64,000 bases of DNA from Owenia fusiformis (Eukaryota; Annelida; Polychaeta; Sabellida; Oweniidae), in contig CAIIXF020000010.1 of the NCBI GenBank assembly GCA_903813345.2, positions 19,729,181 to 19,793,180 of the forward strand. Reading direction: 5' to 3'. Every line of letters begins with the position of its first letter. Within the stretch, counting starts at the first letter, position 1. A program made the translations under genes and the position numbers. The notes beneath the pieces were generated by a model. That model saw nothing but the letters and a program-made list of their open reading frames with translations, ran no database searches and had not been told where the DNA came from. Of the stretch, positions 34,298 to 47,688 are shown one piece after another.

Positions 34298-37200
34298 TAG
34301 TCTAGCGGTAGACACAGTAGGGGTCGTTTTGTGGTAGAAAGTTTTTTTCTTTGCATTTTTGAATACCTTATTGTGTCTACATAAAATATTAGGAAGATGC
34401 AAAATTGTGCAGGTTGAGCATTTTTTATAAAATGACATTGAAATTATGTAATCATTTCAGAGGTGGGCGTGGCACTTTACTTAACATATTGTCATATAAA
34501 GGTTGTATTTTCACCTCAATAGACTGATATCTTAAAGTGTAAGCATGCTAGTAATAACTACAGACAGCTAGAAATGATTTATGAGCACAATGTAAAGCAA
34601 TTAAATGATATATTATGTAACAATTTCAGGTGGATGTGGCAATTTTGCTACTTTTTACTCATTTTCACTTTTTCAGCTGAGCTTAATATTTTTGTAACTA
34701 TTCCCAAGAATAGAATATCCAAGTGTACATGTTTATGCAGAAATGTTAGCTTAATGCACAATTCTGCAATTTGAATATCTTTTTAAGTAGGCATTGAAAT
34801 TACGTAATTATTTGAGAAGAGGGTGTGGCACTATTTACCTAACACTATCATATGAAGGTTGTTCCTGTACATGAAATAACCCTTTTTTCAAAGTTAATGC
34901 CTACTTGTTGTAACTATAGATACCTAAAATGAAATATGTGCAAAAAGCTAATTAATTGCATAATAAATTATGTAACAATTACAGGTGGGTGTGGCAATTC
35001 CTATTTCCTCATCTTCACTTTTTCAGCATAACTATGATATGATATTTGTGTAATTCTACAATTATAATTATTATGTGAGTATATTTCATAAAGAGCATTG
35101 GAATTATGTAATCACTTCAAAAATCGGCATTGTAGTGTTGTTAATATACCAGCAGGTATGGGTTGGTTCGCACCTGGAATGAAAAATTTTTCTTTTGTAA
35201 ATGGTTACTCTATCATATTCTAGATAAATTACGATTCAAATAGACATGGCAAATTATGAAATATACTAGTAGACTCAATATTTAGATTATATATTGCATA
35301 ATGCGTATTGCTTGATATTTCGGGATATGATACAAAACTGATGTTTTTAAATTCACCTGTGCCTCCAAATATATAATCTACCTAATGTCAAAGAAATGAG
35401 TTTTAACAATAACATTACAAGATTCAAAAGGGGCAATCTTTCAAAGAAGGTGTGCTGAATTGTTGTCTCGGTTTATAGTAAAATTTGGACAATATCATCT
35501 CTTTAATATCATATGCCAACTCATAAGATCTCTTTCTCTGAACTCATATTAGGATCCGATATTGTTTAATGAATACTGGGTTTGACCCCATAGCAGTATG
35601 CAAGTATGCGTTTTACAGTTTTCTGATATCCTGTTCTCCTAATTGTATGGTGAGAGTTTGCAGAGAAAGAGGGGTTGTTGGGATCAGGTTGTGGATTCTG
35701 TTTGCAGACACCTCTGTTGTCTAATGACTGTGTGCATCCCTTTGGTAGTCTTCATAGCAACTCTCAAATGAAAGGTTGACATCAAGATCACAAGATCTTT
35801 GTTCAGCTGACTACACACGTACAGACTATACTGTATGTATAGATTATGGTTCCTGGTTTCAAAGTTATTGTAACGCTTTGTCCACATCCACACTTGATAA
35901 ACATTGTTTTAAGAACAAATCGGTCCACATTCAATACCAGAGCCTAATCAAATATGCATTTTGGACCGATTCTGGGAGGCATTCCATGTCGTTCAGATAA
36001 ATAACCATATCTGGCATAATTGATGTGACATGGGGAAGCATATCTTTAACTGTCCCATATATAGCAGCTACTCTGCCTCTCGCTCAGCTCTTGTTAAAGT
36101 CATCATAGTGAAGACTGGTTAATTAGGTTCTGACTGCACCCAATGTTTAGGAGTGGGGCTTCTGGTTGTTTTTTATCTTCAAAATGGCCACCCGCGTAGC
36201 TCAGCGGTAGCGCAGGTACCTCTTACGCAATAGGTCCCAGATTCGATCCCCGGTTCAGGCAAGACTAAATTTGCTTGTTTGTGTGAAGTACTTCAGGGTG
36301 TTTGACTGAGTGGTCCGCAACTCGTACAAAAGGCTGTGGTGTGTACTTATATGTCTATGTATAAGTGCACATAAAAGAACACAGGGCTCCTTCAAGGAGG
36401 GGTTTCTGGGTTTATCTTCCACATTAATTACGTAAATTACGACCGTATATATATGGGACATATCCGAGAGGTATTGCTCACCTTCATTGGTGGTGAACAA
36501 AATACAATACAATACAATCAACTGGATGAAGTTTACATGCATCTGAAGAGCTTTAACATTCAGAGGGAAATTATTTTATACACATGCAAATGATGCTTCT
36601 TTCATTTCCTGGATACCAAATTCTGACATGAACACACCCATGGATGTCATAAATCTTGTCAGCATGTACTTATTCTTACAGGAACAATCAGGGTAATACC
36701 ATTGCTCTGAAACTGCTATATGTTGTCGCTGCTGGTCGTTGGTAGATATGGTATACTCTTGGCCAAAATCATAGCTTAAATCTCTGAGCTTCCATCAACA
36801 ATACCATTTTTGTTGTTAGTTTCATTGACTTCATAATGGGTTTGATACACAGCGATGTAGTAAGCCCCTTATCTCTTGCTAACTTTGCATTGTGGCCACC
36901 ATACTATGGAATGAACCTCCCTGTCAGATGATATCAAAGCCTTGATTCTGAGCATGTGTCAGTGGTTTGGTCAGGAAACATGTTTGTAGCATGGCACTGA
37001 TTTATGCAGCACCTGTGGCTATTATCATCTTAATCTGCATTTAGGTAATCAAACAGGTGATATAGCATTATAAACCACAATATTATATAAAATGATGTAA
37101 TTTATGATGTAACTAATTATTATTTTGCACATAAATAATTTATAAATATCTGTAGTAATACCTAGCATGCTTATATTTTAAAATATCAGTCGATTCATGT

Positions 37201-38334
37201 GCAAAGAAAACATTTACTTTATATATACATTTTACAGTATATGGCGTTTTTTAAGTGGAGAGAGTGCCACATCCCCCATCTATAATGATTACATGATTCC
37301 AATGCCAATTTATGAAGAATACTCAACCTGCAGTATTTTGAAACCTTGGTAATACCTTTTCAATTGATGAAGATATATATTTGGGTCATACTTTAGCAGT
37401 CACAAAAATATGAAGAAACTCTGCTAAAAAAGTGAAAACAGTGACAAAATTGAACCTCCCACCTTAGATTGTAATGTCATGAATGATGTAATTAATTAAC
37501 ATTTTACACATGAACCATTTATAGCTGTAGCTGAATTAATAACTAACATATACATCAGTTGGTTTGTGTGCAGAAACAACCTTTATATTGTGGTTTGTAA
37601 AGTAAAGCACCATGCCCCTGGTATGTTGACAAAATTGACACACTCACCTTAGATTGTTACGTCATTAATTATGTAATTAATTAACATATTGCACATCAGT
37701 CATTTATAGCTATCTGAAGTTATTACTAGCATGTTAATACTTAAATAAAACACTTGGTTCTTGAGCATAAACAACCTTCATATGATGGTTTTTGAAGTAA
37801 AGTGCCACGCCGCCTCCTAAAATCATTACATAATTTTAATGCCTAATTATGAAAAATAAAAACCTGCAGTATTTTGCAACTTGCTAATATTTGTTCAGTT
37901 GTTAAACATAGAATACCTGGGTCATATCTTGGGAATTGTTATAAAAATATTAGAAAGCTCAGCTAAAAAAGTGAAAATGAGTAAAGATAAGCAAAAATTG
38001 CCATATCCACCTGAAATTGTTACGTAATATATCATTTAATTGCTTTACATTGTGCTCATAAATCATTTCTAGCTATGTGTAGTTATTACTAGCATGCTTA
38101 CACTTTACTGAAGATGCAACCTTTATATGATAATATGTTAAGTAAAGTGCCACGCCCATCTCTGAAATTATTACATAATTTCAATGGCATTTTATAAAAA
38201 ATGCTCAACCTGCACAATTTTGCATCTTCCTAATATTTTATGCAGACACAATAAGGTATCCAAAAATGCAAAGAAAAAAACTTTCTACCACAAAACGACC
38301 TTTGGGGTCATTTTCCTATTTGGCAACTGGACTA
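34298..38334. mobile_element. Giant ~4-kb foldback element with repeat-built arms
   Basis: GGTCGTTTTGTGGTAGAAAG and the following 60 bases at 34322 recur inverted from 38300 leftward. The inverted match continues in pieces for roughly 800-1000 bp per arm. Each arm is made of diverged tandem units marked by GTGGGCGTGGCAC (34465, 34820; inverted near 37268, 37803, 38148) and CAATTTCAGGTGGATGTGGC-like blocks. Outer ends resemble each other as TAGTC(T/C)AG, possibly flanked by CTA; the exact limits are uncertain. No transposase seen. The loop (about 35150-37230) contains a SINE. Confidence 0.7.
36186..36520 (+). repeat. tRNA-derived SINE
   Basis: The head has a polymerase III A-box (TAGCTCAGCGGTAG, 36197-36210) and a B-box (AGATTCGATCCCC, 36239-36251) at normal tRNA spacing, but no clean cloverleaf. 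An unrelated body follows (GGGCTCCTTCAAGGAGGGG, itself a small hairpin), ending in a short AATAC pentanucleotide tail (CAAAATACAATACAATACAA, about 36498-36517). Head, body and simple tail are the standard tRNA-SINE layout. A working tRNA is unlikely. Confidence 0.75.
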
Positions 38335-39050
38335 CTATATTTTAATAATCTAATCACTTAATTTTAGAATTAATCCATGAAATCTAAAATGACAGGCCCA
38401 AGTGAATGTACTTTCTACTTACCAAAGGCATTAATTATATGGATATAATTTCATCTCAAAACCGAATCAAGATTTAGCAGAGAGGCTACACTAGAAAATA
38501 TACAAAACAAATTGTAGACATTTTGTCGTACTTGATACAAAAGACTAACTTACTAATTTCCTTTATCAAATAGAGGTGAAATACTCCACTATGATTACCT
38601 AATGATTTTTTGATAAGAAAAATTATCAATATATTATTCCTGCGGTATTAATTCCCAGAAAGTATATTGAGCACAAAAACAAACACTGAATAATGTGTTC
38701 TTGCATCTAATACCTCTAATTACTATTGTGATTTATGTCAGTATAAAACTGCAGAGGGCAATGAGAATTGAAATAAATCGCAAAAGTTTACTTTCCCAAG
38801 TGGCCTCTATCAGAGAGAAGTAATTCAAAGCCTCACTTTCATACAGGATACTCATCGCACAGGACATGTCATCACGCAAGAGAGACAGGTCCCTTCAATG
38901 ATTTTATGCTAAACAACATTTGTTTAGCTACATTTTTCTGTTTTGTATGTTCTGTGATATGGCTTTTATATAATTCATTCAAATATAATTTGTTTTACTT
39001 GTTTGTACTTTGGGTTGATATTGCTTGATTAGTTGGCACTACAGTGCGTA

Positions 39051-39130
39051 TCAAAAAGAAACGCAACAGATTGTTATCTCGGAAAAGCACAAAACCAGTG
39101 ATAACAGCATTGATTTCATTCAATGCACCA
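39051..39130. repeat. Single end of a Tc1/mariner-like element
   Basis: TA followed by CAGTGCGTATCAAAAAGAAA resembles a mariner/Tc1 terminal repeat. No matching right end was found, so this is a truncated end or coincidence. Confidence 0.35.
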
Positions 39131-39255
39131 TAAGGCCATGTGTCTCCTCTTTACAATGATATATCATTCATTGATATTTAGTCATGGTTGGGGGAGTAAT
39201 CATTCCATTTGCAAAGTGGGCCAAAATTAGCTTGGGACCAAGTTGATGTAGCCAT

Positions 39256-39476
39256 ATGTGTAGTCAGGGGGGGGTGCGATAGGTGCAATTTTGTAAAATT
39301 TGTTGAAAAAACATTAACAAATTATCATTTGAAATGCAGAATGCAGCATATGCAATGTAAATCTTAAAAAAATGTCATGGGGTGAACTGCCGTACCCCTC
39401 TTTTTGGGGCTCGCTTTGCTGGCAGTAATGCAAACCCAAAAATACAACCCCGTTAGCATTTGCTGGCTAAACCCCT
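39256..39476. mobile_element. Diverged copy of the 20165-20344 MITE
   Basis: Shares GGTGCGATAGGTGCAATTTT-like start, GCAATGTAAATCTTAAAAA, GCAGTAATGCAAACCCAAA and TTGCTGGCT end with 20165-20344 in the same order. Ends are more degraded than in that copy. Confidence 0.6.
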
Positions 39477-40104
39477 GCAAATTACAGCTTTAACACATAT
39501 ATTTTTGTTGCAATGATCAATTTAAGATTAATCAAAGTTTAATGAGAATGCCGGATTACCTAATAAGACAGGTACATGCAGCTCACAAGACAAATGATGG
39601 CTGCGGACAAAAATAATAACCATGAAGCAAGGAGGTAATTTATTCAACAGTTAAAGGCAGCAGACAGCATATAAGAAATGATTAGAAAGAAAGATACAAG
39701 ATTTGTTAAAATAAATCATAGACCTTTAGATAACTGAAACTATTTGATAACGACAAACTCATTCTACCCCACCTACCTAAAATGCCTGTTGACCCAACTC
39801 TTTATGAAAAAATGCCACAGGTACAAAGAACAAGTTGCTCAATTATGATAAAAAATAAGCCTAGTCATGCTTCTATTATAGTATGTATAGATTTAGCTAG
39901 TAAGAAAGAATATTCTACTTTGTTCCATCCATGAAGCTACAAGATATTTTTGCAACATACAAACAAATTTGTATGATGTGAACAGCACTCACCAAAAAAA
40001 TATGAACACAGGTGAACACTTCAATGAGACTTCATGTTCATAAAAACATGTTAATGCAAACACAATGGAAATCGTAGCAAGTCATAGCAATATGCTAATG
40101 CGAT

Positions 40105-40196
40105 ACCCCTGTCTACTTTGTCTTGAACTTTCGAAGTGAGATTAGAGGGGCAGGTAAATCAAATTGATTTGGCAGTTAAGACAGGTTTCACTGTAT
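40105..40196. repeat. Short CAGT-ended MITE remnant
   Basis: Right end, inverted, TACAGTGAAACCTGTCTTAA; left side TACCCCTGTCTACTTTG. Related to 10486-10988 and 47907-48058. Confidence 0.45.
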
Positions 40197-40383
40197 GTGT
40201 ATTCATTACCGTGTATTTTATGAGGTGAAGGTGTGTGTGTGTTATGATCTATTTATTCATCTTTCATATATTCATCACAAATAACATTTTCTTGCCTAGA
40301 TACAGCATTGCGTTTAATGATAATGGTATTCTATGTATCATATTATGCATTATTATAAAACTTAAGAAGGAAAAATGATTTAA

Positions 40384-42809
40384 GGGGACTCATCTCTAAC
40401 CTAGCCGATTTGGGGGTACCCTGAACGCATTGTTTATGTTTCTTTTTTCGGAAGTGTTTCATATATGCTTTCATTTAATGTAAAAAACACTGAATGTTAG
40501 CCATCAAAATATTTCCCTACATCGTCTGAAAGATGGGTGTGACGTTACGGAAAAAACGCCTCAATTTACCTGCTTCACTAGAATATGCTTGCTTTAAAAG
40601 CGACACGTTCTTATTTTATCGATGATTGATAGGAAAATCGTCACACGGCCACCAAGGTTGTTTTTAATTTACGGCATTTGATAAGCTGAAGACTTTTGAT
40701 GCCAATTATTTTTCATGGGTACTAATAAAGCATAGTAAGAACAGCTTAGACAAGGGGCTTTGACCCCTTACCCAAGTTCAGCAGTGCAATTGACGCCATA
40801 TAAAATTTAATTGTATTCCAATTTTCATAAACTTTGACATTTTTTGAGGAAAAAACTAAAACATTGACATATCGTTTTTATTGTTTCAAACAATAGTTCA
40901 CGTATCCCTAAATAACATTTGAAAATATAAAAAGGTTCCACCGTCGATTTTTTCTGTTATCTAAATTCCAAATTTCGGCTTTTTCTGATATTTTTATGAA
41001 TTTCATCAATTATCTCCAACAAGAAATGTTTATATTGCTCACCGGTATGATTTTGCCATACGCGTATAAGACATGTGAATCATTATACAACGGCTTAAAA
41101 TGTCTTTGTTTAACTTCAGTTTGATTATCTGAAGAGTTTGAGTTCCAAGAAAATTCGATTCGGGGTAAATAAAGCATTATTATACCAATATTTTTAAAGG
41201 GCTCCGACCCCTTACCCAAAATCGGCAGTACAATTGACGCCATATCAAATTTTAATTGACTTTCAATTTTCCTAAACTTTGACATTTTTTGAGGAAAAAA
41301 CTAAAACATTGACATATTGCTTTTATTGTTTTAAACAATAGTTCACGTACCCCTAAATAACATTTGAAAATATAAAAAGGTTCCACCGTCGATTTTTTCT
41401 GTTATTTATTTTCGGAATTTCGGCTTTTTCTGATATTTTCAAGAGTATCATCGATTATCACCAACAAAAAATGTTTTTAGTGCGAAATGGTATGATCTCG
41501 CTATACGTGTTATTGGGCATGCGAATCATTTTACAATCACTTAAAATGATATAAATGCAATGCCTTTTATTATCTGAATAATTTAAATATCAAGAAAATT
41601 AAAATTAGGGTAAATAAAGCATCATAAGACCAACCTTTGAAAAGGATTGTGACCCCTCACCCAAGTTCGGCAATAAAAATTACGCCATGTCGAACTTAAA
41701 TCACCTTATTACCATAAACTTTGACATTCTTTGAGGAGAAAAATAAAACATTGACATATTGTTTTTATTATTTTAAACAATAGTCCACGTACCCCTAAAT
41801 AACATTTGAAAATATAAAAAGGTTCCACCGTCGATTTTTTTCTGTTATTTATTTTCGGAATTTCGGCTTTTTCTTATTTATCAAGAATTTCATCAATTAT
41901 CACCAACAAAATTTTTTCAGTGCGAAACGATATGATCTCGCTATACGTGTTATTGGGCATGCGAATCATTTTACAATCGCTTAAAATGATATACATGCAA
42001 TGCCTTTTATTATCTGAATAGTTTGAATTCCAAGAATTCAAATGAGGGTAAATATATTAAAGCCTTATAAGACTAACATTTGTGAATGGTTCTTGACGCC
42101 ATGTTGAATTTCATCGCCTCTTTATTTCAATAAACTTTGATATTATTTGACGTAAAAAAATCGATGGTGAAACCTTTTTTATTTTAGATGTTATTAAGAG
42201 GCACACAATTCGGTGGCTGTACCGTAGTAGGCTAAAACGATTTTCTTATACATCAGTAATATATGGGAATACTAACCATTTTGATTTCCAAGGTAGTATT
42301 TAATGAAACCTCATATAAAATGCTCATACTAATGGCATTTAGCGAAAAAAGCAAGTTACATGCTAGTTTGTCTGTAAAACCTTTGCATGCTTGTTATACT
42401 GCTGGAATATAACGAACTAAGCTTGAACGAATACAAGAAAACAAAGAAAACACCCAAATTATGCAATTATTTGGGAAATCAGTGACGTATAGTTCATTTG
42501 TTTGTTTAATTGTTGATGGGGCAATGTGCCACTGACGTCACAGGTAATGGTACCATGTTCCAAGAATTCGTGAACAAGAGTGTTATATGACGTCATGATA
42601 AAACGATGCTTCAAGTGAGGAGCTCATAGTTGCTATGAATTACTATGTCATAATGTGTCACATACCGTCATTCAGCGTCATTAACATTTAATTATAGAAC
42701 ATTTGTCAAACGTGAAGTTAACAAACAAGCGTTTCCTGAATATGTTTATTTTCTGTTCTGTAATTGGCAAGTGTATCACCATTGTCGTAAGGGTTAGAGA
42801 TGAGTCCCC
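40384..42809. mobile_element. TTAA-flanked 2.43-kb DNA element carrying tandem repeats
   Basis: TTAA (40380-40383) then GGGGACTCATCTCTAACC; on the right, inverted, TTAA (42813-42810) then GGGGACTCATCTCTAACC. The 18-bp terminal inverted repeat is perfect. TTAA target sites occur in piggyBac and Kolobok; these ends differ from the piggyBac at 441-7259. The interior is dominated by about three ~450-bp tandem units and has no transposase. Probably non-autonomous. Confidence 0.85.
40725..42190. repeat. Tandem repeat, ~430-455-bp unit, ~3.3 copies
   Basis: TTCCACCGTCGATTTTTTCT starts at 40936, 41391 and 41823 (the last with an extra T). Units share GACCCCT(T/C)ACCCAA, GACGCCAT and CAACAAGAAATG-like blocks. 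A partial fourth unit starts near 42065, and its end (ATCGATGGTGAAACCTTTTT) is an inverted form of the TTCCACCGTCGAT block. Confidence 0.85.
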
Positions 42810-42814
42810 TTAAG

Positions 42815-43820
42815 GTGTAATCAAGATTTGCTAAGCTAGAAGAAGTGTTACATTTATGAATTTCTATATTATACTGTATTATGTTTAGACTTGATATTAT
42901 GCAATCTCTTGAACATCTCATGGCTTGCTCTTATGACCAGTTTGTAATAAAAAGGTGGCATAATAGCCAAAATCAACATTTTCAAAATTCCAGATTACTA
43001 GAATTCACTGAATGAAGGTTCATAACATATACTGACATAGCCTCAGGTAATTAAATTACAATTTCAATTCAACCATTCTTTTATTCTAATCAAGATGTTT
43101 TAAGAGTTGTGGTGAGTTGTATGTATATATTCTTCGATGAATTGATAAGTATCGAACATGTACTACTTTCAGAATGTTGCCCTTTGTGTTTTCTCTTCTG
43201 CTTAAAATATGTTCACATGTTTAGTAAAACCTACCGAGGTTTAAGCATCATTACTTGTAAAAAACACATGTTACCAATAAATATTCATACACTGTACATG
43301 ATGCTATTAATCTAAATCTAATATGCAGCCTATGTATCAGCTGATATAAGATCAATATTAGAATTGAAAACTTTCATTCACATCAATATTGCGGTCACAT
43401 GAGGTATTGTTTGTCAGAGACAGTTTAAAATACCAATATGCAAAACAGCTCTCTTGTGCGGATTTTGGGATGGACATATGGGGGGGGGGGGGTGACTGAG
43501 CAGAATCCAAGGCTGGGCCATAGGGGATTGTTGCAGTTGGGCTGATGGACTTCTACTGTAACCTTGCCTAAACCAACCAATACTCAGTTGAGTTGAGTAA
43601 GCAGGCATCAAAAGTTAATTGGTAAAGTAAGATATAGCCTGCACTGCAACATCTAAATTCATTGTTAAAAATTGCACTCTCTTTACATTGTCTATTCTTA
43701 TAAGTCGGAATCAAGCTCCTCATCTATTTTATCTCTCTGTTTAGTTCGATTTCACTTTCCTACTTTCTAATTATACTTGAACATAGACAATGCCCCACTT
43801 CCCTCTAAAATTCATAAAAC
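42815..43820. other. Gene-free stretch
   Basis: No supported gene. A run of 12 G at about 43480-43491 is the only local oddity. Confidence 0.4.
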
Positions 43821-43825
43821 AGATA

Positions 43826-43995
43826 CAGTAAAACATGTCTAAGTAGAAAACCCTTAGTGCTTCTAAAAAGTGTTCCACTTGGGAGGTGTTCCACTTATTA
43901 TAAAGGTTCATTTAACATTAAGTTGGTCTTTGGACCCTAAAGTGATCTACTCAAAGATGGGTTCAACCTCTAGAGGTGTTCCAGTTCAATTCATT
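43826..43995. repeat. CAGT-ended MITE, right end missing
   Basis: Left end TA then CAGTAAAACATGTCTAAGT; body with AAAGTGTTCCACTTGGGAG and TTCATTTAACATTAAGTTGG as in 47907-48058. No right terminal repeat. Confidence 0.55.
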
Positions 43996-45117
43996 GTTGC
44001 ATATTTGATGTTTTTTAATATCCAAGATCCTATCTTTCAATGTGCATTTACAATATTTTCATATTTATATTGATCAATCGGCTGTTTCAACGAGGATCAA
44101 AGTCAAATATTAACCACATCAAAACTGAGATAAAAGCAGGAAATATGAGTCAGTAAATTATAATAAATTTTTAAATCCCACTTGGGATATGTTGAATAAA
44201 GAGGGAAATATGAGAAGTAGGTTGACATTTTACAGCTTTTAAAAAGTTATTTCACCAATAAAAATTCTGTAAGGTTTTGGCAAGTTAAAATGTGTTGTTT
44301 ATCGTGTCAACTTGTCGAGCAAGGCAAACCTATAAATTAAGGAATTCAAAAATCAATTTTATCAAAAGTAATCAAGAGCAAAAACTTTGAACTATTAATA
44401 TTCATTTGTTTTCAAATTGAAATTCCTTTTTACCTGACATACTCATGATGATTTATTTAATATTGTCAGGTAGTCAAAGTATGTTAGAAATTAGACAGGT
44501 TATTTATTTTTATCTCTCAAGTAATAATCCTATCAAATACTGTCAAATCTATCAATATACCATTTGATATACAAAGTTAAACTTATTTCATTGTAAACAA
44601 TTTGGTCTTTGTGACCCATGAAGAATTATTGTGCAATGTGCAATATACCTTCTTTTCTAACCATATTTCACATCATTTGTTAATACCATAATACGTTTTG
44701 TTTTTCCCATGTTTAAAATGTTCACTATTGGGAGAGGCCATATTTTACAAAGAAGACAATGGCCTAGATCTATATACTGAAATAAAATATATCATTCGCT
44801 GGAGATAATACATGTATGATTTCAATTTTAGAAATACGTTTTGAAAGTAGTGTGTACAGACAGGTTGTTTCATATTCACTCTAATAATATTTTTGTCTAT
44901 CCATTTATACATCTATATCTGACAAACAGATTTTCTTGACATAACCTGCATAATGTAACATCAAATGACATATATGCAATATTCGAGAACATTGGTACTG
45001 TTGCACTAATCTTGCTACAATGGTCTCATTATCAAATATCTTTGTGACAGCATCAGTTTCTTATCTTCTAGACTTATTGTAGGCCTACTCCAGGAACAAT
45101 AACAAACAAGGCTGCTA

Positions 45118-45180
45118 GATCTAGGCCTAGGCTAGCAGTGCATGCATGGCTAGCAGTGCATGCATGGCCATTAGTAGGGC
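45118..45180. repeat. Short tandem duplication
   Basis: CTAGCAGTGCATGCATGG occurs twice in direct succession (about 45131 and 45150), followed by a doubled GGCCATTAGT. Contains the palindrome TGCATGCA. Confidence 0.7.
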
Positions 45181-45414
45181 CATTAGTGACTTATCATGTG
45201 CCTGACAGTTGACATCTGAAATTTGACAACTCGTCGTGTACAATAAATCTAGTGAAAAATCAGACCAGTATCTATAGACTAGACAACCATAACATAGCCT
45301 AGACCCCGGGGCCTAGACATGGAAAATGGAAAATAACGGAAAACAAAAAATATTTTGAAAAATGAAGCGTGGCAAATTTGCAATCATAAATATTGAATCA
45401 AATCATTCATTTAC

Positions 45415-45580
45415 CTCCTCCATTCTACGCAAAACAAGTCACTGTTGGTTCCCCCTTCTGCTGGTTGTCTTCATTCACCTCCAGATCAATGATTCGAGTG
45501 AAATTTAATGAAAATACGGAATGAATTTTAGCCAGGATCCAAGTCTAGCGCCATCGTCCTCAGAACGAGGTTAGGTCAAT
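45415..45580 (-). promoter_or_regulatory. Possible promoter and first exon (MEE at a splice donor)
   Basis: On the minus strand a GC-richer stretch (GAGGACGATGGCGCTAGAC, about 45558-45540) leads to ATGGAGGAG and the donor GTAAATGA (exon end 45415, phase 0). Two short upstream ORFs occur in the would-be leader. The phase agrees with first-exon candidates A-C, so this could be the most distal start of the same gene, or a non-coding leader exon. Weak evidence. Confidence 0.3.
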
Positions 45581-45619
45581 ATGACATGTCAAGGATGGGT
45601 CAACGTTAAAAGGGGAATA

Positions 45620-47375
45620 CCCTTATTTCCATATTTGGCGATTATTATCGTTACACCATCTATTGGCAGACACTTTAACTACAAACAATAACAAACCTGG
45701 ACAAGAATTATGATTACATGGTGAAAGATTAAATTGCTCGTACAATCAATGAAAAATTGTCTGTTTTGATTCTTTATCTTTATATGTCATTTCTTTTTCA
45801 GTTTCTGGGGATAATTTAAACAAGTCTCTTATCAGAGATGTTTAAAAAGCAAACGTCAAAATCAACAAACAGGAAATATATGATGCCTTTTGTGAATACA
45901 CGAGGCAAACTAGGAGATTTTAGTGAGCACAAAAACTGTATACAGAACAAGTGAATAAGTATCAAGAGCAAGCACAAGTGAATTAACAGCAACACGTGAC
46001 CAATAAGTGGTGTAAGTATGCGGCATAATAACAGTCAGAGGTGCAAAATATAGTGTATAAAAGTAGGAACTTTTTGAGGTAAGACAGAGCAGCCTTAAAT
46101 GAAAATAATATGTTCTTTTTCAAAACAAGTTAGATTCCCATAAAAGTTAGGTTGGGTAGGTCTGGATGCTGTGCTGTGAAAATAAAAAGGGTTGATCAAT
46201 TGATCCTTTTTCCAATGAATATCATTAATATTATCTGGTCATTAATTTGTCATTAAAGTGGCAGCAAATGATAGAGAGTGTAAAATGTTTGAAGCAATCT
46301 TTGATGAATAAAACACATTCCTTTGTCTAATCATAAATACAATACCTGAAAAAAAAATTAAGATATCTGATCAAATAAGAAAATTATGTAAGATAAATAA
46401 ATGACCATGTCTGCTTTTCAACATTATTGCCAAATGAGCTTTAAAACCATAGCATTACGATGAAATAAAGTCAGAACTCTTCCTTGTCATGTCTAACAAT
46501 ATCTCAAATATGGGGGAATATTCTCAATTTTCCTTGTATGTATATTGTATATTGTGCTCAATGTTTGGAACATACGGTACTGTTAGATTTAGAGAAATCA
46601 CATTGTCTAAATATGCACTCGCAAAAATTGTCTAAAATGCAACTTCATGGTAGAGGTGTTCTGCATTTGCCATTACTTGAGTCATTTCTGGATTGCTTTT
46701 ATACATATTAACACTGATATATCTTATCTACCAAGTTTTATGAAATAATGTCTAAAAATTCTGAAATTGCATTTTTTAAATATGACTTAGCATACATTCT
46801 CTAAATCTTTAGCTATTGATGTGAATTGTTCCAAAATTATAGTTTAATTTTTTTGAGTTACCCTGTACATCCTTTCCTACGAGTGGAGTGAGAATTTTCA
46901 AATATAAAAAGGGACAATATTTAATTTGAGATTTCAAATGAATATAAAACATAAGATGGTCAGTTATACTTCAGACTTACTTCTGTCTTATTTTCTATTT
47001 TTTCAAATCGTTCAGTAGAAAAAATACAAATACATCATAAAACAAATTCATTTTTATACTTTACAATTCTGTTACCCTTTAATAACTTGTGCTCTATTTA
47101 AACTAAATCAAATGCTAGTCGACTACATGGAGATTTAATTTCATTCATACAAACTCATATTTTCAAGCCAACAAAACAAGTGCAAGACACATTTTCCAAA
47201 TGATGGGGCAAAGTCTTGGTGGAAAGATAAGTCGCTACTCTTGCATCAAGATTCTGGGCCAACAACCCCCTGAACAGGGCAGTCGCAATAGCTTGCAAGA
47301 CTACAAAGCCTCAGTACAGTTCCTAGTAGACTTAGACCCAGTAAACTCAGTTGTCTCAGTCTTTAGTCAACTCTG
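45620..47375. other. Gene-free stretch between the promoter-like site and the zinc-finger gene
   Basis: AT-rich, no domain-bearing ORF and no clear element ends. A 75-codon plus-strand ORF (46484-46711) shows nothing recognisable. Confidence 0.4.
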
Positions 47376-47380
47376 ACCCT

Positions 47381-47430
47381 ACAGTACAGTACAGTACAGT
47401 ACAGTACATCAAAGTACAGTACAGTACAGT
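47381..47430. repeat. (ACAGT)n microsatellite
   Basis: ACAGT repeated about five times, a short interruption (ACATCAAAGT), then about three more. It lies about 250 bp beyond the probable polyadenylation site of the zinc-finger gene. Confidence 0.95.
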
Positions 47431-47688
47431 ATGGTTCTCAAAGAAGCTTACATCAATATTTCAAAACTTTGAAATATTTCAACTTTATCAAAGAGCCTGA
47501 AATATTTTTTGTAATTTCTAAATAATCTTGGTTCATCCCTACCATATTTTTCTGACAATAAGGGGGCACAATTCAGCACACAACTGAGTTTAATATCTGA
47601 ATGAACACATAATATATAAATGTGAAAACACACAACCGCAACACACAATGAAACTCATGACAAACTCAAAAACTGTACATAAAAATTA

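Noticed and set aside
36190-36262. Functional tRNA gene
   Set aside because: A and B boxes are present but acceptor and anticodon stems do not pair cleanly, and a SINE body and AATAC tail follow.
38423-38431. ATGCCTTTG followed by GTAAGT on the minus strand
   Set aside because: Strong donor and phase 0 but only three codons in AT-rich DNA; not distinguishable from chance.
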